Source: Trachythela sp. YZ-2020 (Eukaryota > Cnidaria > Anthozoa > Malacalcyonacea > Clavulariidae). Taken from it: a DNA stretch of 64,000 nt. Positions 32,801 through 44,358 of this stretch are shown piece after piece (the stretch's first letter is position 1; the number at the start of each line of letters is the position of its first letter). The position numbers and the translations under genes were made by a program. Location of the stretch: NCBI GenBank assembly GCA_016169945.1, contig JADLSH010000368.1, forward strand, positions 434,001 through 498,000. The letters run 5' to 3'. A model generated the notes under the pieces. It was not told the DNA's origin. It saw nothing but the letters and a program-made list of their open reading frames with translations, and ran no database searches.

Positions 32801-33380
32801 CGTACGGTTGAATCTCCCGATTCACCCGATAACACAACAGGGATCTACAACCTAGCCAACTTTTCTCAATTTTACAAGCTTCCCCTTGCCTAAATCCAAG
32901 ATAAAAACAAAACATGAATATATTAAACCCATTAGGAAGAGATGATTAATTATTCAGCGTATGATGTAAATACATCAAACATATAGTGTTTCTGTAATCG
33001 CTTTATTCTCTTGCTTTTCTATATACACTCTGATACCACACTGACCTCCTATCCCTTCCTCCGTCCCTCGTGTTCCCCCATGTGACCGTTACGTCACAGA
33101 CACTACATCCCTCTTTTACGTGAAAATGCTTAACTAAACCTCAACAAACTAAAGTATAAACGTCAATAAACATCAAAATAAACATCAATAATGTCAGAGT
33201 TTGCAATTGTTCATTTGCTTACTGCTTCTCTATTCATGACCGTGTGAATGTCAATCTTCAAATCCAAGATATTCAGGGGGCTTACGCAACCGTTGGGGCT
33301 TTGGTTCTGCCGTTGTCTCGACTACTTGGCCTGGTTCCTTTTCGGCTTCGTGTGTATGAACTCATGTTCCATTTTCATCA
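29900..33380. other. Unassigned AT-rich region
   Basis: No reading frame with recognisable motifs and no clear repeat pair was found. A minus-strand sequence at about 32930-33108 (starting TGTAGTGTCTGTGACG, with GAATAAAGCG inside) looks like a possible solo LTR with a polyadenylation signal, but no partner or target duplication is in the window. Short ORFs here look random. Confidence 0.4.
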
Positions 33381-33390
33381 TCCGGCGGCA

Positions 33391-33435
33391 GGGGCGGATC
33401 CAGGGGTAGTCAACCCGGTCACGCGACTAGGGTAA
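33391..33435 (+). mobile_element. hAT-like transposon end remnant
   Basis: The sequence CAGGGGCGGATCCAGGGG is a common hAT/MITE terminal motif. No opposite end with the inverse sequence was found nearby, so this is a truncated or one-ended remnant. Confidence 0.45.
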
Positions 33436-33463
33436 AAAATTAGTAGCATAGCCAGAAATCCCA

Positions 33464-33702
33464 ATGTCTGCTAGTATTTACGAGACCGTACAGTCCGCGT
33501 TTGCGAAAAACGATCGGCGATATCTTCAAGATATTGAAGTTGATCTAAAGAAGCGAATAGACGCTTCATCGAAGAATTCTGTTGAAGAGCTAGTGAGCGT
33601 CATCAACAACACAAGCTTTTGCCTTGGGAGAAATTTTGGTGCCGAATCATACATCCCGAAGTACGTTCGAGATCGAAAGAGGAACTGTTGTACGGCCCTA
33701 AG
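33464..33702 (+). CDS. Candidate first coding exon, unknown protein
   Basis: An ATG at 33464 opens about 79 codons (MSASIYETVQSAFAKNDRRY ... SYIPKYVRDRKR), ending at CTAAG followed by GTAAAT at 33703, a good eukaryotic splice donor. The peptide is charged, has helix-like spacing (DLKKRIDASSKNSVEELVSV) and is not low-complexity. I do not recognise a family. No matching acceptor or second exon could be picked in the window; the downstream 33760-34130 is a LINE 3' end that would lie in the intron. The Kozak context of the ATG is weak. It could be a chance ORF. Confidence 0.35.
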
Positions 33703-33759
33703 GTAAATATATTATATGTTGACTAAATTTGACTCCTATACATTATTAATACATTCTCC

Positions 33760-34130
33760 TATACGTATAGAGTTTGGAATTCTCTACCTGCAGATGTGCG
33801 TAATTCGGATACATTGACAATATTCAAAAACGGAATTCGTGCTCATACCTCCTAAATTTTTTTTTTCTAAATTAAATTCTATTCTTCTGTAATTCAATTC
33901 TTAAATTTATGCATGCCTTATTTGTCATACTTGTGTTCAGTATAGCGTATCGTAGATGTGGTTCATTGTACTATATAATATGTATGTAATGTATATAATT
34001 GTATAATATTATGTTCTTAAATATGTTATTCACACGCCCCTCGTGGAAACCAGCTTTAAAGTTGACGAGGCTAGCGTGTGACTTTTAAATAAAGTTTTAC
34101 TACTACTTTTTTTTTACTACTACTACATAC
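33760..34130 (+). mobile_element. LINE 3' end
   Basis: Reads RVWNSLPADVRNSDTLTIFK then a stop near 33857, the usual C-terminal signature of CR1/L2-type ORF2. An AT-rich 3' region follows, with a short stem (CACACGCCCCTCGTGG ... CCACGAGG-like, 34031-34082), AATAAA, and an ACT-trinucleotide tail. It is severely 5'-truncated. Confidence 0.7.
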
Positions 34131-35020
34131 TGTTTATTTGTGCGCAAAGTATTGACCCGCGTAGGTGATGAGGTGAACTGATTTACATAATATTGCGGTC
34201 AAGGCTTTATAATATAATTTATAGATAAGATTTACAGCGAACCACGTTTAATACCCAGGCGAATCGGAAGTTTGTTTATGCTTTTTGTGGACTAATATTA
34301 GTTTAATATTATCTATATCTATACTGGATTTATATAATGTATATGGAGCAATATACAAAGGCAATACCACATGGCATAGCTTGGTGTAAATGTGTAATAC
34401 GATCATGTCCATCAGTCCTTATTCTTTAATAATAACTTCATATTATACATTATGTTCCGTTATTCTAGGCCCTAGGGGGAGATATTCACGCACTGTAGAT
34501 GTGCCATGTGGTGACCCCAATACCGTTCTTTGGCCGATCATGAATAACTCCCTGTTCATACTGCATTAATTGAATTTTTATTCATGTATACGTGTATGAT
34601 CAGTCCTTAGTGTGCAACTGTTGCACCTAACTCGCTATTCAATGTGTGTGAATTGTAATTGTGTTATGTTTGTCTGTTTACGTGATCAACTTCCTTAATT
34701 TTTTGCCTACTGCTTTTCTGACTCTCTGGGCCGTGATGAGTGCAACAGTACCAGGCCTTTTGGCTTCGTGCAAGCCAAGAAATAAGGGTTTTAAATGCCT
34801 CTACTCTTGCCTAAATATATACTGGACTTTGAGAAACACACTGTGTGGTATTTCTGCAAGAACTACTCTTTTAATATTCCCTAAGGAGTGATTTGTGGGA
34901 GTCAGTGAGACTGAAAATTGCTATAATTGGGTCCCATCTTATGAGGTTAATAAGTTTTTGGCTGAAGCTGCTCCCAGAGTATACCGCAAATGGTGTTTCC
35001 GAGGTTCAAAAATAAAAAAA

Positions 35021-35123
35021 TATAGCCTTAAAAAATATAGCCTTAAACAATATAGCCTTAAACAATATAGCCTTAAAAAATATAGCCTTAAACAATATAG
35101 CCTTAAACAATATAGCCTTAAAC
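35021..35123. repeat. Seven-unit 15-bp minisatellite
   Basis: Units TATAGCCTTAAAAAA or TATAGCCTTAAACAA start at 35021, 35036, 35051, 35066, 35081, 35096 and 35111. Because 15 is a multiple of three, every frame stays open and translates as short repeats (for example KYSLKQYSLK). These ORFs are therefore likely artefacts. It abuts family A copy 2. Confidence 0.93.
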
Positions 35124-35405
35124 ACAACAGCGAAATAGTGTGTCATGATCATGTGTTTACTTACAGATATCAAGAAATTGTATCCAACCACATCAAACCA
35201 GATTTATGTTCACTTGATCAATGTTGTTGATATAGCGATTAGCGAAACTATTTTAATGACGTAAATACAGTTTGGAGCTGCTAGTATAATTGCTCTGTTG
35301 GAGGCCTTTACGTTGGTTCCCTTCCTTATTGAAAATTGCTACAATATGGCGAGAAAATTACGTGCAATCAGCCACACAAAGCGTTATACTCTATCGGCAA
35401 CAATT
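35118..35405 (+). repeat. Dispersed repeat family A, copy 2 (left part)
   Basis: Matches about 555-760 and 1090-1180 of copy 1 in the same orientation (AACACAACAGC..., TCCAACCACATCAAACCAGA, ATGGCGAGAAAAT). It resumes at 36540-36625, where the ATGGCAAGATTGTTA block of copy 1 (1157) reappears. The interval is the Penelope-like fragment. Confidence 0.65.
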
Positions 35406-35553
35406 TTAAAAATGAATAAAAGAGCCAAGCAAATTACTTTTATACCACACATATTATATATAAGAAAATGTTATTAGCTAACGTTTCGTTGGTTACAGTA
35501 CGTACAACATCTTCAGAGCCATTTAGACCAAATTCCCTCTGTCTTGAAATCAC

Positions 35554-35814
35554 ATGTTGCATGTGTATCAGTTCAAGTGTCAATGCTGTGGTGCATTGTA
35601 TGTTGGCCAAACACTCCGACACATTCACATACGTATTTCAGAGCTTATGGGAGTTTCACCTTTGACTGGCAACATATACGCCCTGCTTCAACTATGTCTG
35701 CCATTCTCGCTCATAAACATATTCATAAACATATCGGGTACATCTGAATTTGACCTTCTTATTCGTGAAAGCCTATTAATATCCAGAATTAACCCAATCC
35801 TTAACCTAATATAA
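35554..35814 (+). pseudogene. GIY-YIG endonuclease fragment (Penelope-like)
   Basis: The frame reads VYQFKCQCCGALYVGQTLRH, then IRISELMGVSPLTGN, and ends SEFDLLIRESLLISRINPIL. This matches the Penelope-like endonuclease: a CxxC pair near the GIY position, YVGQT, the following Arg, the helix Glu, and the C-terminal ESLLI...P.LN motif. The piece between SPLTGN and ISGTSEFD looks shortened or rearranged. The enzyme nicks DNA for target-primed reverse transcription in intact elements; here it is a lone domain with no RT upstream. Confidence 0.75.
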
Positions 35815-36224
35815 CTTCTACTACTCTGGATTTATTCTAGTCTTAATATTGACTTTTAATTACTAATCAATTAACATTAGCCCTCTTCCAATTAATCTGA
35901 CACTAACCACAGGAGGCCCAGGCTCTATTTGCCCACGCCCGCCTGTGACTTCCTTATAACGAGGGAAGGAAGGAAACATTGAGACCAAAATAGCCCAGAC
36001 TTGGCATATGTTACACGAAACTATCCTCGATTTTTCGCCTTTAAATGCATTTCTTTCGAGATTAATCGATATCCCCTGCAAGAATGATACCGTACAACTC
36101 TCAAAACAACGATGCTTTAATCAAAGAGCTTAAATTCGCTCTAAAATCCGTGAGGGAATGACAAAATTTGGCAAAAATATATCCGCATGCCAGGTTTGCT
36201 GTCAAAAACCGGAAGTCGTTGGAA

Positions 36225-36321
36225 CAACTCAAAATACACTCAAACCTGATTGGACAACTTTGAAATTTGAAATTTTTGTTGATATTCGTTGTCCAATCAG
36301 GTTTGAATGTATTTTGAGTTG
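36225..36321. repeat. 34-bp-arm hairpin
   Basis: Arms CAACTCAAAATACACTCAAA... at 36225-36258 and the inverse at 36288-36321, with one mismatch and a 29-bp loop. It is inside the Penelope-like fragment and is probably a small foldback insertion; no target duplication was fixed. Confidence 0.8.
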
Positions 36322-36629
36322 TTCAACGACATATACCGGTAAGTTGTTTTCATTTCTTTATGTTCATTTGTTCTTTTGAATTTTGAATATTGATGTTGTA
36401 CTGTGAACAACGAAACGTTAGCTAATAAAATTTCCTTATATATAATATGTGTGGTTTAAAAGTAATTTTCTGGGCTCTTTTATTCATTTTTAAAATAAGA
36501 TTTCCGCCTAGCTGGTGTATCAATAGCTACTATCAACAATTGTTTAATGGCAAGATTGTTATATAATGTTATTTCAACATTTACACCCAGCTTTCTTGGT
36601 CAAATTTATAGACAAGGAAATGCCTTTCT

Positions 36630-38850
36630 CTGGTGAGGCCCAAAGTTTGATAGCATGTTAACAAAAAATTATGACTGAACACAAATCAATGCATGTTATT
36701 TTACACGGCGCAGTGCACGAATCCCCATTCATTTTCCTCTTCAAAACTAACGGGTGTCCCAAATTAATGCGATGTTTTAAATTGAATATGTATTTTTGAC
36801 AATCTGCCAAAAATTGGCATAAAATAGCCTGTCAATTACCATTTGGTTAAACTTCATATATATTTTTATTGTGGTCAAAAGAAAGCATTAATAGCATAAT
36901 TGTTTCAAAGATCAATACTTTTTAAACTGGAAAAATTCGTCCTATGGCAAGAGTAAATCGTCTAGCTCGGGAAACCATGCCATCAAAGGAATATTGGGTG
37001 ATTTGTTGATCCAAAGCCTTTGACATGCTTAAACATGCAATTGCCTCATAAGCCATTTTATGCCGTTTTTTGACTAGCTGTTCAAACGTACTCCAACTTC
37101 AAACATTTATATCTTGCTTAATATTGAAGAAAATTTAAAGTGTTATATACAAAAATTCAAGTTAACCTATCCTAAATATAGTATAACTTATTTGAGTGTA
37201 ATAGCTGCTTTAGTTTTTACGTTACATTAAATCAAATTAAACAGCGAAAGTTATTTTTGGGACACTCGGTAGTTCAAATTCAAATTTAAAAGCATGAAGC
37301 AATTTAACGATTAGCCAGCTAGACGATATACATTTGAACAATACGCATAGGTTAATTAGTTGCTGTGGCAGCCTGGCGACTTTAAAATTGCCCTCTTGTG
37401 TTTTCTCCAATTACGGCTCTCAGATCACGGATATATTTTGGAGAGTCACAAAACAAGGCTCGTACCCAGGGCTACTGTGCTTGTTTAATATGCAAAACCT
37501 TACTTCCGTCAATGTGTGGAATTAGGTTAAATACTTACGTTCTATTAAAAAATTACGTTCTATTACCCGGGGTCTTAGCTCCGGGGTTCGTTTGCACGGG
37601 GTCTAATGTACAAACACATGTAAATTTTGTTGCTGTTGCTGTTGTTAATAATAATAATAATAATAATTGCGACCAGCAAGCGAGCACCAGCGAAGCTTGC
37701 TGGGAGCATCCTAATCTGGGATAAAAACGTTTTCACCGAATAAAAAAGTTGTTTTTTTTATACCCATTAATTGCGGGTTCGTTTTACCATATATGGGCAA
37801 ATAGCACTGTAAATTGTGTTCATGTAAATTTGCAGGTGAGTATTTCGATTATTTTTCAGCGTTTTCATCTTTTAAAGACGGTTTTGTCTTAAGCAAATGT
37901 GAAAAGTAGTATTTAAGACTAATTCTATTACTTTATTCTTTTATTATTCCTACAAGAAACAAACATTTCAAAAGCCTAAAGTAAAGTCGCGTGAGGGCTC
38001 CACTAGGTATGTACTTGTGATTTGAATATTTGAGCGATTGATCATTGACTCTGTGTCATTGATATTCATCTTGATATTATAAATTAATCGTTTGAATTTT
38101 CGTTTACAAATTGCCAAACGTGGTAATAAGTTGCCAAACGTGGCTAATACTATTTGTAAATATACCAGTCGTGGTTTGTCCCACTGTGGAAAATAAAACT
38201 AGATTTAAACAAACAACATGACTTTATAGGTCTCCAAAAACAAACACTATATATCTTCAGCAGCACGAACACCATCTGTCTTACACCCGTTTTTGATATA
38301 TTGAAGTGACAGTTTTAATTTTGATATAAATTTAAAAGGAGGCATGCAAAGTGAGGGTAGCCGAGATATATTGGCCTGTTTGATTGAGCGATTGGCAAGA
38401 AAAGGGTTGCAACCACATGATGTGACTGTTTTTTTCTATCAGTTTCCCATCAGTTATTTGATAGGCCAGGTCATCACATGGAAATTCGTATAGCTGCAGT
38501 CCATCATGTATGGTGTTATCCTGAACAATATATTGAATTTGTTAATGCTTGTGTGCATACTTGTGTGCAAATTCATTGCAGCTGAACTCAACTTTTAACT
38601 TGGATATGACGTGTACATGGAGTCTGGTGCGGGACTGTTCTTGTCATAGACATAGGTCATAACACATAGAGTAAACTTTATGCAAAACGCTCAAATAGAA
38701 GTGAATGATGATGTTTCGCGCATCAACTTAATCGGTGTAAGTGAGTTGATTCAATCTTATTATGATTCACCATTCGCTCCTGTTTGATCATTTTGCTAAT
38801 CTCGTTCTATTTATAGTATTGCTTACAATATACTTCGTAGTTTTATATTA
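36630..38850. other. Unassigned AT-rich region
   Basis: No recognisable coding sequence. It contains an AAT microsatellite (37645-37671) and a direct repeat of TTGCCAAACGTGG near 38110-38145. Short ORFs overlap the microsatellite or are random. Confidence 0.4.
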
Positions 38851-38860
38851 TATTATAATA

Positions 38861-39058
38861 TACGGGGTGTATCAAGGAAGGGTGAACCCTTTGCCATGGC
38901 CTGTTGTAGGCCTAATAATCTGACAGCTGGGAATGAATCGATGCGTTGAAACACAGGGTCTTGTAATCATGGAATTTAGGATGAGAGCTGTCGAATTAAT
39001 GGAATGGGTTGTTGCTGTCTTGAATTTGGGGGGTCAACATTTTTTTATGCACTCCGTA
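38861..39058. mobile_element. Mariner-type short element
   Basis: Ends TACGGGGTGTATCAA and ATGCACTCCGTA are inverted with two mismatches over 11 bp, flanked by TA. The ends resemble the CAGGGTGTAT mariner-type family at 54036-54286. No coding sequence. Confidence 0.55.
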
Positions 39059-39504
39059 TAAGTAGTTTTACAGTATTTGTAAAGGCAGGTGCCTTGCATA
39101 GGATTTGTATTCAGTCTTGTTCGTACCTTTCCTTTTGGGCCAGATGATAGTTATTTAATATGTTATACTTATGTTGTTTATGGTGCCAATAAAGTTGTTA
39201 AATTAATTAAATACTTCTTGGTTAAACTATCTTGCAAAAATGTCAACACCTGGTGAATGGTGTGATAATATCATTGTACAGGCCACTGCTAATTCTTTTA
39301 ATTGTGTAATTAACATAACTGAGACAACACTTATTAGACCATGCATAATGACCATGTTGACCTTGATCTAGATACCTGCAATGACGACGATATCACTACC
39401 TCTCTCCTGCTTGCTCCTATCGTCAAGATCACTTACGATGTTAATTCTACGGTTACAAATGTTTCAGCAAACGATGACATATAGAATAGTGAAACTGGAA
39501 CTCT

Positions 39505-39700
39505 TAGACCGAAGAACTCGCTTGATATTACAGTTACAGTTACAATTACTTTTCAGTAGTTGTTACAATTTACTTTTCAGTAATTAGTATCAAATATCAA
39601 GAACTCGCTTGTTGCAATTATTTTTGTCAATTACTTTTCAGTAATTGGTATTAAAGATTAGAACTCACTTGTTAGAATTAGTTTTCAACAATGTATTATT
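39505..39700. repeat. Degenerate direct repeats
   Basis: AAGAACTCGCTTG (39511, 39598), a diverged TTAGAACTCACTTG and TTACTTTTCAGTAATTxGTAT blocks recur with roughly 60-90 bp spacing, plus a short GTTACA run at 39530. This looks like an old, diverged tandem array. Confidence 0.6.
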
Positions 39701-40079
39701 GTTATATATGAAAAACTAACTTGTTGGTATATTAAGGATCTCAACACTCTTTTCTTTAAACTTGTTTCACCTGCATCTGCAGTATGTATTTACAACCACT
39801 GATCTAGTGTTTACAACTGCATGTCATCACGTAAGAACTCGGCTTTTCGTCGGAATTTTATCGACAACATTTCCTTGCATATTTTTTCCTTTTTAAATTA
39901 AAAGTAGTTGGAGTTTGGTCGCACTCCATAATCAACCCGTGATTATGCCTAGTAATAATAATAATAATGCAGGTTTAATTTATTAAAACTCTTTGCAGCA
40001 AATGCTGAATTACAAGTTTCTACAATTACATAGAATATACTAATGCCAACACCATAGTATCAAATAATAATCTATATTA

Positions 40080-42150
40080 TGAATGTCACACTATTAATTG
40101 GTGTGATGTTTTTACTAAATCCGCAGTTGAAGCACACATTCCTAAATGCTTGATAAAAGATGTGCATGCATAATCACCCATGGATTGATGCTGAACTTTT
40201 GTCTGTCTGTCTGTGTTAAGACAAAATAATATTATTAGAAAGAAAGCAAACAAAACGGGTTCTATTAATGACACTATTAAATTCCAAAGCTTCAGGAAAT
40301 CAGTAAAAAAAATGATTGCACAAAAGAAAAAGGCGCACGTTAGCGTGCTTAAAGAATCTATTACAAAGAATTCCAAGCGCTTTTGATCATACGTAAAGTC
40401 ATCTACACGAGACTGTCTCTGAAGTCACGAAAGTGCTAAAGGGCCTAGATCCTAACAAGACATGCGGTCCAGATAATATCCCAGGAATGTTGCTAATTAA
40501 GACAGCAGATGCAATTGAATTTGCTCCATCACTTTGTCGGCTTTTTAACCTCTCCCTGTCTGAAAGCTATGTTCCTTCAAATTGGAAGCGTGCAAACATC
40601 GCACCTGTGCACAAGAGAGACGACCCAACTTTATCAATGAATTATAGACCAATCTTATTACTTTGCATTATCTCCAAGGTCATGGAACGTTGCATTTTCA
40701 ATCACTGCTTTCCGTTTCTAACATTGCGCATACATAACCTTCAACATGGGTTTATCCAAGGTCGATCAACTGTGACCCAGTTACTGACTGTATATCATGA
40801 TATATTGGATACCCTAGCCAGTGGTCAGGAAGTGGATTTTTCAAAGGCATTTGATAAAGTATCGCATAATCTATTAATACGCAAACTCGATGGCTATGGG
40901 ATAGGGGGTTCTCTTTTACAATGGTTCAACAGCTATCTTTCTGGCAGATATCAGCGTGTAATGTTGGATGGTGAATTTTCTGATTCGTTGCCTGTAACAT
41001 CCGGAGTACCCCAGGGATCAATTCTGGGGCCTCTATTATTCATTATGTATGCCAACGATATGCCTGACTGTTTATCTGGTGATTCCAAGTTAGCCCTTTT
41101 TGCTGACGATTCTAAACTTTTCAAGTCAATGTCATCAAGGAATTCTATTGCTTCTCTACAGTCTGATCTTAATTGTCTGCATCAATGGAGTGTGGATTGG
41201 AATATGTCGTTTAACATCTCAAAATGTTTGGTTATGCATATGTCCAGGAAACGAACACCAAGTCATACCAACACGGAATATCACCTTGGAGAGCAATGTC
41301 TAGAAGTGGCAACTACTACTAAAGACCTAGGAGTGGTCGTATCTAGCAATCTTTCGTGGGCTGATCATATAAGTCAGATGTGTGCAAAAGCCAATAGAAC
41401 CCTTGGTCTTATTAAACGAGTTTGCGGCAAGGACATAGTAGATCAAGAGACCCGGAAGTTATTGTATACCACTCTTGTGAGGTCACAACTTGAATATGCG
41501 TCAAATGTATGGTCCCCATACACAGTAAAATAACATGCATTATTCGAAAATGTTCAAAGAAGAGCAACTAACTTCATTTTAAATTACTATATCCGAGACA
41601 TATCGTGTAAGGATAGATTGGTGAAACTACACCTGTTGCCACTTGAACATAGGAGAGAGATTGCTGATCTTACCTTATTATATAAACATAAATGTGGAAA
41701 ACTTAATGTGAAGCCTGTTTCCTACCATTATAATACCCGTCGAACAGATAGCAATAACCTGCGTAACATCTTCAGACATAAACAATGTTACTACCAAAAT
41801 TCATTCTTTCCAAGATCAGTGGGATTATGGAACAATCTCCCACATGTATTAAGAGTGTTTAGTGATCAGAGTGTTGCTCATTTTAAGAGACAACTCTCTT
41901 CTATATACAATGAAAAACTTTTGATATACTGTCCACCATAATTTAATTTTAGAACTAACTGATATTCTGTACATATATATATATATATTATTGATAGCAT
42001 ATATTTATATTTTATAACATAAACATACTCTATTTATAGCTTTATCTGCATGCAGGAGGAGGATATCAATTGGGATTTTATCCTGTTTCCTCTCCTGTCG
42101 CTAATGCGCAATTAACTGTAAATGTGTGACAAATTTTAATAAACTAAACT
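40080..42150 (+). mobile_element. LINE with one nonsense codon in a long RT frame
   Basis: An RT-linker region (40230-40385; KKAHVSVLKESITKNSKRF then a stop) is followed by RT from about 40400 to 41938 in one frame, broken by a TAA at 41531-41533. The 3' part has AT repeats near 41975-41990 and ends around 42150. Landmarks: CGPDNIPGMLL, DFSKAFDKVSHNLL (motif A), SGVPQGSILGPLLF (motif B), LALFADDSKLF (motif C), KDLGVVVSSNLSW and SVGLWNNLPHVL. It belongs to the CR1/Jockey group. Confidence 0.9.
40400..41941 (+). pseudogene. LINE reverse transcriptase, near-complete, with premature stop
   Basis: Catalytic motifs A, B and C are present with FADD, and the thumb and C-terminal regions follow. Two lesions stand out. 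The run before motif A reads GQEVDFSKAF, apparently lacking about five residues that usually separate the helix from the LDFSKAFD strand, without breaking the frame. A TAA at 41531 follows WSPYTVK, and the same frame continues HALFENVQRRATNFILNYY to CPP-stop at 41941. Upstream, a TGA/TAG-rich linker is also out of use. RT activity of the truncated form is doubtful because of the motif A deletion. Confidence 0.88.
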
Positions 42151-42239
42151 AGAAATACACTCATGCAGAATCCCCTCGCCTACTTGTATTCGAACTCAGG
42201 AACATACTTCCCAAAATGTATTGTAACATGAAGTATTCC

Positions 42240-42990
42240 GTCAATCATTGTAACCATAGCAACACGCAATTTTTTACTTTTGGTACAAAATGATAAAATA
42301 GTAATATAATATTTGTACTTTTAGCTATAAACTTATGAATTGCCCCACTATATAAAGTAGATATGTTATTACGTACTCTTTTAGCTTTGGTTTGCTGTAA
42401 AATTTAACCTTAGACATTTCATAAAAACGTCAAAAATGTTCTTCAACTGAAAAACTTCAACTGTTTTTTGACAGTATAATTTTTTAAATTTATCTTTAAA
42501 ATAGTTTCTGACATTACGTTGTTTCCTCAAAATTCAAATTTAAACTTGCTAAAATACCTTTTAGGTTTAATCGATATTATATTAATAACCTCACAGAGTG
42601 ACATACGCTTTTGCAAATCCACAAACTAAATGCAAAATAGACACTTACCCGTTTAAAACACTTCAAAAGTGTGCTTTTTTCAGCCATTCGACTGTTTCTC
42701 GTTTATCTTCTTTTGAAGACTCTATTCATCGGTATGTTTTTCCAATAGCCCGAGTATTAAAAATCATTTTTGATGCATATATTAACAAAATATTTATCCG
42801 TAAATCTTTAAATATTTATCCGTATGTTTCTCTCGACCTGACTCGCGCATGCGTATAACGTAGAAAACCCTGAACCGTCCATGGCATCGCGGCGGACGAC
42901 TTTGGATTCCGCTATGTTTTCACATACCCGGGTGTAAATATCCGAGCGGAATTAGTACCCTCGCACGGCGCTTCGCGCCGGCTCGGGGAC
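42240..42990 (+). repeat. Dispersed repeat family D, copy 1 (diverged)
   Basis: Loosely similar to 56780-57650: both have ATATAAAGTAGxTATGTTATTA, CTTAGACATTTxxTAAAA and, near the end, CGAGCGGAATTAG. Similarity is patchy and judged by eye. No coding content. Confidence 0.4.
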
Positions 42991-43243
42991 TAAACTAAAA
43001 TAATTTGAAAGAGTTATAAAATTTAAAAAGTTACAATCCTATAATGTTATAATTAAATAATCTAATATTTACAAGTTATAAAATTTAAAAACCTATCAGT
43101 ATTTACAAAATTTGGGCAATTCGATTCCCTAATAGGTCATAAATTGTATGTCCAGATAACTTGTTTTCTCTAGCAAACTTCTTACATATTTCATCTCTTC
43201 TCTTAAGTAATGTTTCAAGACCAGCCCTTTTCAACGATTTTTC

Positions 43244-43245
<2 letters not shown>

Positions 43246-43275
<30 letters not shown>

Positions 43276-43276
43276 T
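43246..43276. repeat. ATT microsatellite
   Basis: About ten ATT units, followed by TTAATAAAGTATTCCCGGGG. Confidence 0.9.
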
Positions 43277-43901
43277 AATAAAGTATTCCCGGGGAGGGTT
43301 TTTCAATACCTATTTACATTACGAATAGTTATACTAAAATTAAAATTCCTATATATAACATTTATTTAAAATCAATTTAGAAATGTAATTAATTGTTGTT
43401 TAGCATCTTCTGCTTTAACTCGATTTTAAATCTTTTCCAAGGTAACTTATAAAAATCGAGCAAGACATTATAGGCTGAGTTTGTCAATTTCAACAAGCGA
43501 AAAAATCCACGCAAAACACTCGATCGTTGAGAAAACACAAGCTATGGATCGAGCAACAACGCGCACATATTTGTATGTCAAAATGATGAGTCTGATGTTT
43601 ACTAAGCGTACTCACCTCAAAATGCTGAGAAGAACCTTCCTCTCACTGCTCTCAGAACGTATTTGGGAGCCTATTGCTCGCTCCCTCGGGTGTTCTATAC
43701 GAATTTTCTCGCCCATTTTCGCAATACTTTGGTCAAAACAAACTTTATAGCATAAAAAAGATATTTCTTGTTTAAAACTTATCAAACGGTACGAAGAAAG
43801 TACTTAAAAGAAGCAATATTTCTCGCATACAAAATACTCGCTTCGCGGCGGCCATTTCGTTTGCAAGTGCAAGGTTACCATTTTTCCCATGATGCTTTGC
43901 T

Positions 43902-44358
43902 AACATGCAAATTGTCTATTATATTTGTAAATATTTGGCATAACTGTATTAATATCATGATCATCCTTGCTTACTTCATCGAAGCGATTGCTCGTATCTA
44001 CATTCGAAATAGCGGCTACTGTAGAGAGGTCATTCTTTAACAAGTCTATTACTAATTCCTTAAAAGAATTACCGAGCACACCATGAAATGATAGGGTACG
44101 TTTGTTGGTATACCACGTTACAGATATATTATCATTTCGAAAAGATTTTGCACAGCCACTTGGCGACAACCATTTACCGCTTGAGCCAAATAGTTCAAAT
44201 ATGAGACCTTTTAGTTCGTCCAGATTTCCCAGCCATTGGATTTTCTTGTTAAAATCATAATTTAGAAGCTTCATATGCTTTAATAAAACAGCAGATATTT
44301 CTTTTTGCTTGAAAATTTCGTTATCACTTCCATTATTTGTTGGCGTGTTGTCGGCCAT
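43902..44358 (-). CDS. Unidentified ORF, possible exon
   Basis: Minus-strand ORF of about 152 codons from an ATG at 44358 in strong context (A at -3, G at +4; MADNTPTNNG). The middle contains ELFGSSGKWLSPSGCAKSF and ISVTWYTNKRTLSFHG, a W-x-SP-x-G ... WY pattern I associate loosely with uncharacterised invertebrate repeat-borne ORFs. A splice donor-like GTAAGC lies in frame at 43974-43969 (after NRFDE), so the last codons may be intron. No domain can be named. Base composition is similar to the surroundings. It could be a host exon or part of a DNA transposon. Confidence 0.4.

Larger units (their letters stand above)
35405..36500 (+). mobile_element. Penelope-like element fragment with inverted terminal blocks
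   Basis: Flanking blocks of about 85 bp at 35405-35495 and 36410-36500 are inverse copies (GAATAAAAGAGCC...CTAACGTTTCGTTG against CAACGAAACGTTAGC...GGGCTCTTTTATTC). Penelope-like elements often carry such pseudo-LTRs, sometimes inverted. A GIY-YIG endonuclease fragment lies at 35554-35814. The minus strand at 35464-35525 reads CTGAAGATG...CAACGAAAC, resembling the hammerhead-like core found in Penelope pseudo-LTRs. The RT domain is missing. Confidence 0.7.

Noticed and set aside
32930..33108. Solo LTR on the minus strand
   Set aside because: TGTAGTGTCTGTGACG and an AATAAA are suggestive, but no second copy, CA end or target duplication was found.
35021..35123. CRISPR-like repeat array
   Set aside because: Units are contiguous with no spacers, and the genome is animal-like.
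34895..35230. 111-codon ORF with repeated YSLKQ units
   Set aside because: It is produced by the 15-bp minisatellite, which stays open in every frame; it has no ATG start and the flanks are repeat family A.
42958..42985. GC-rich hairpin GCACGGCGCTTCGCGCCGGC
   Set aside because: The stem is only a few base pairs and has no associated gene or conserved context.
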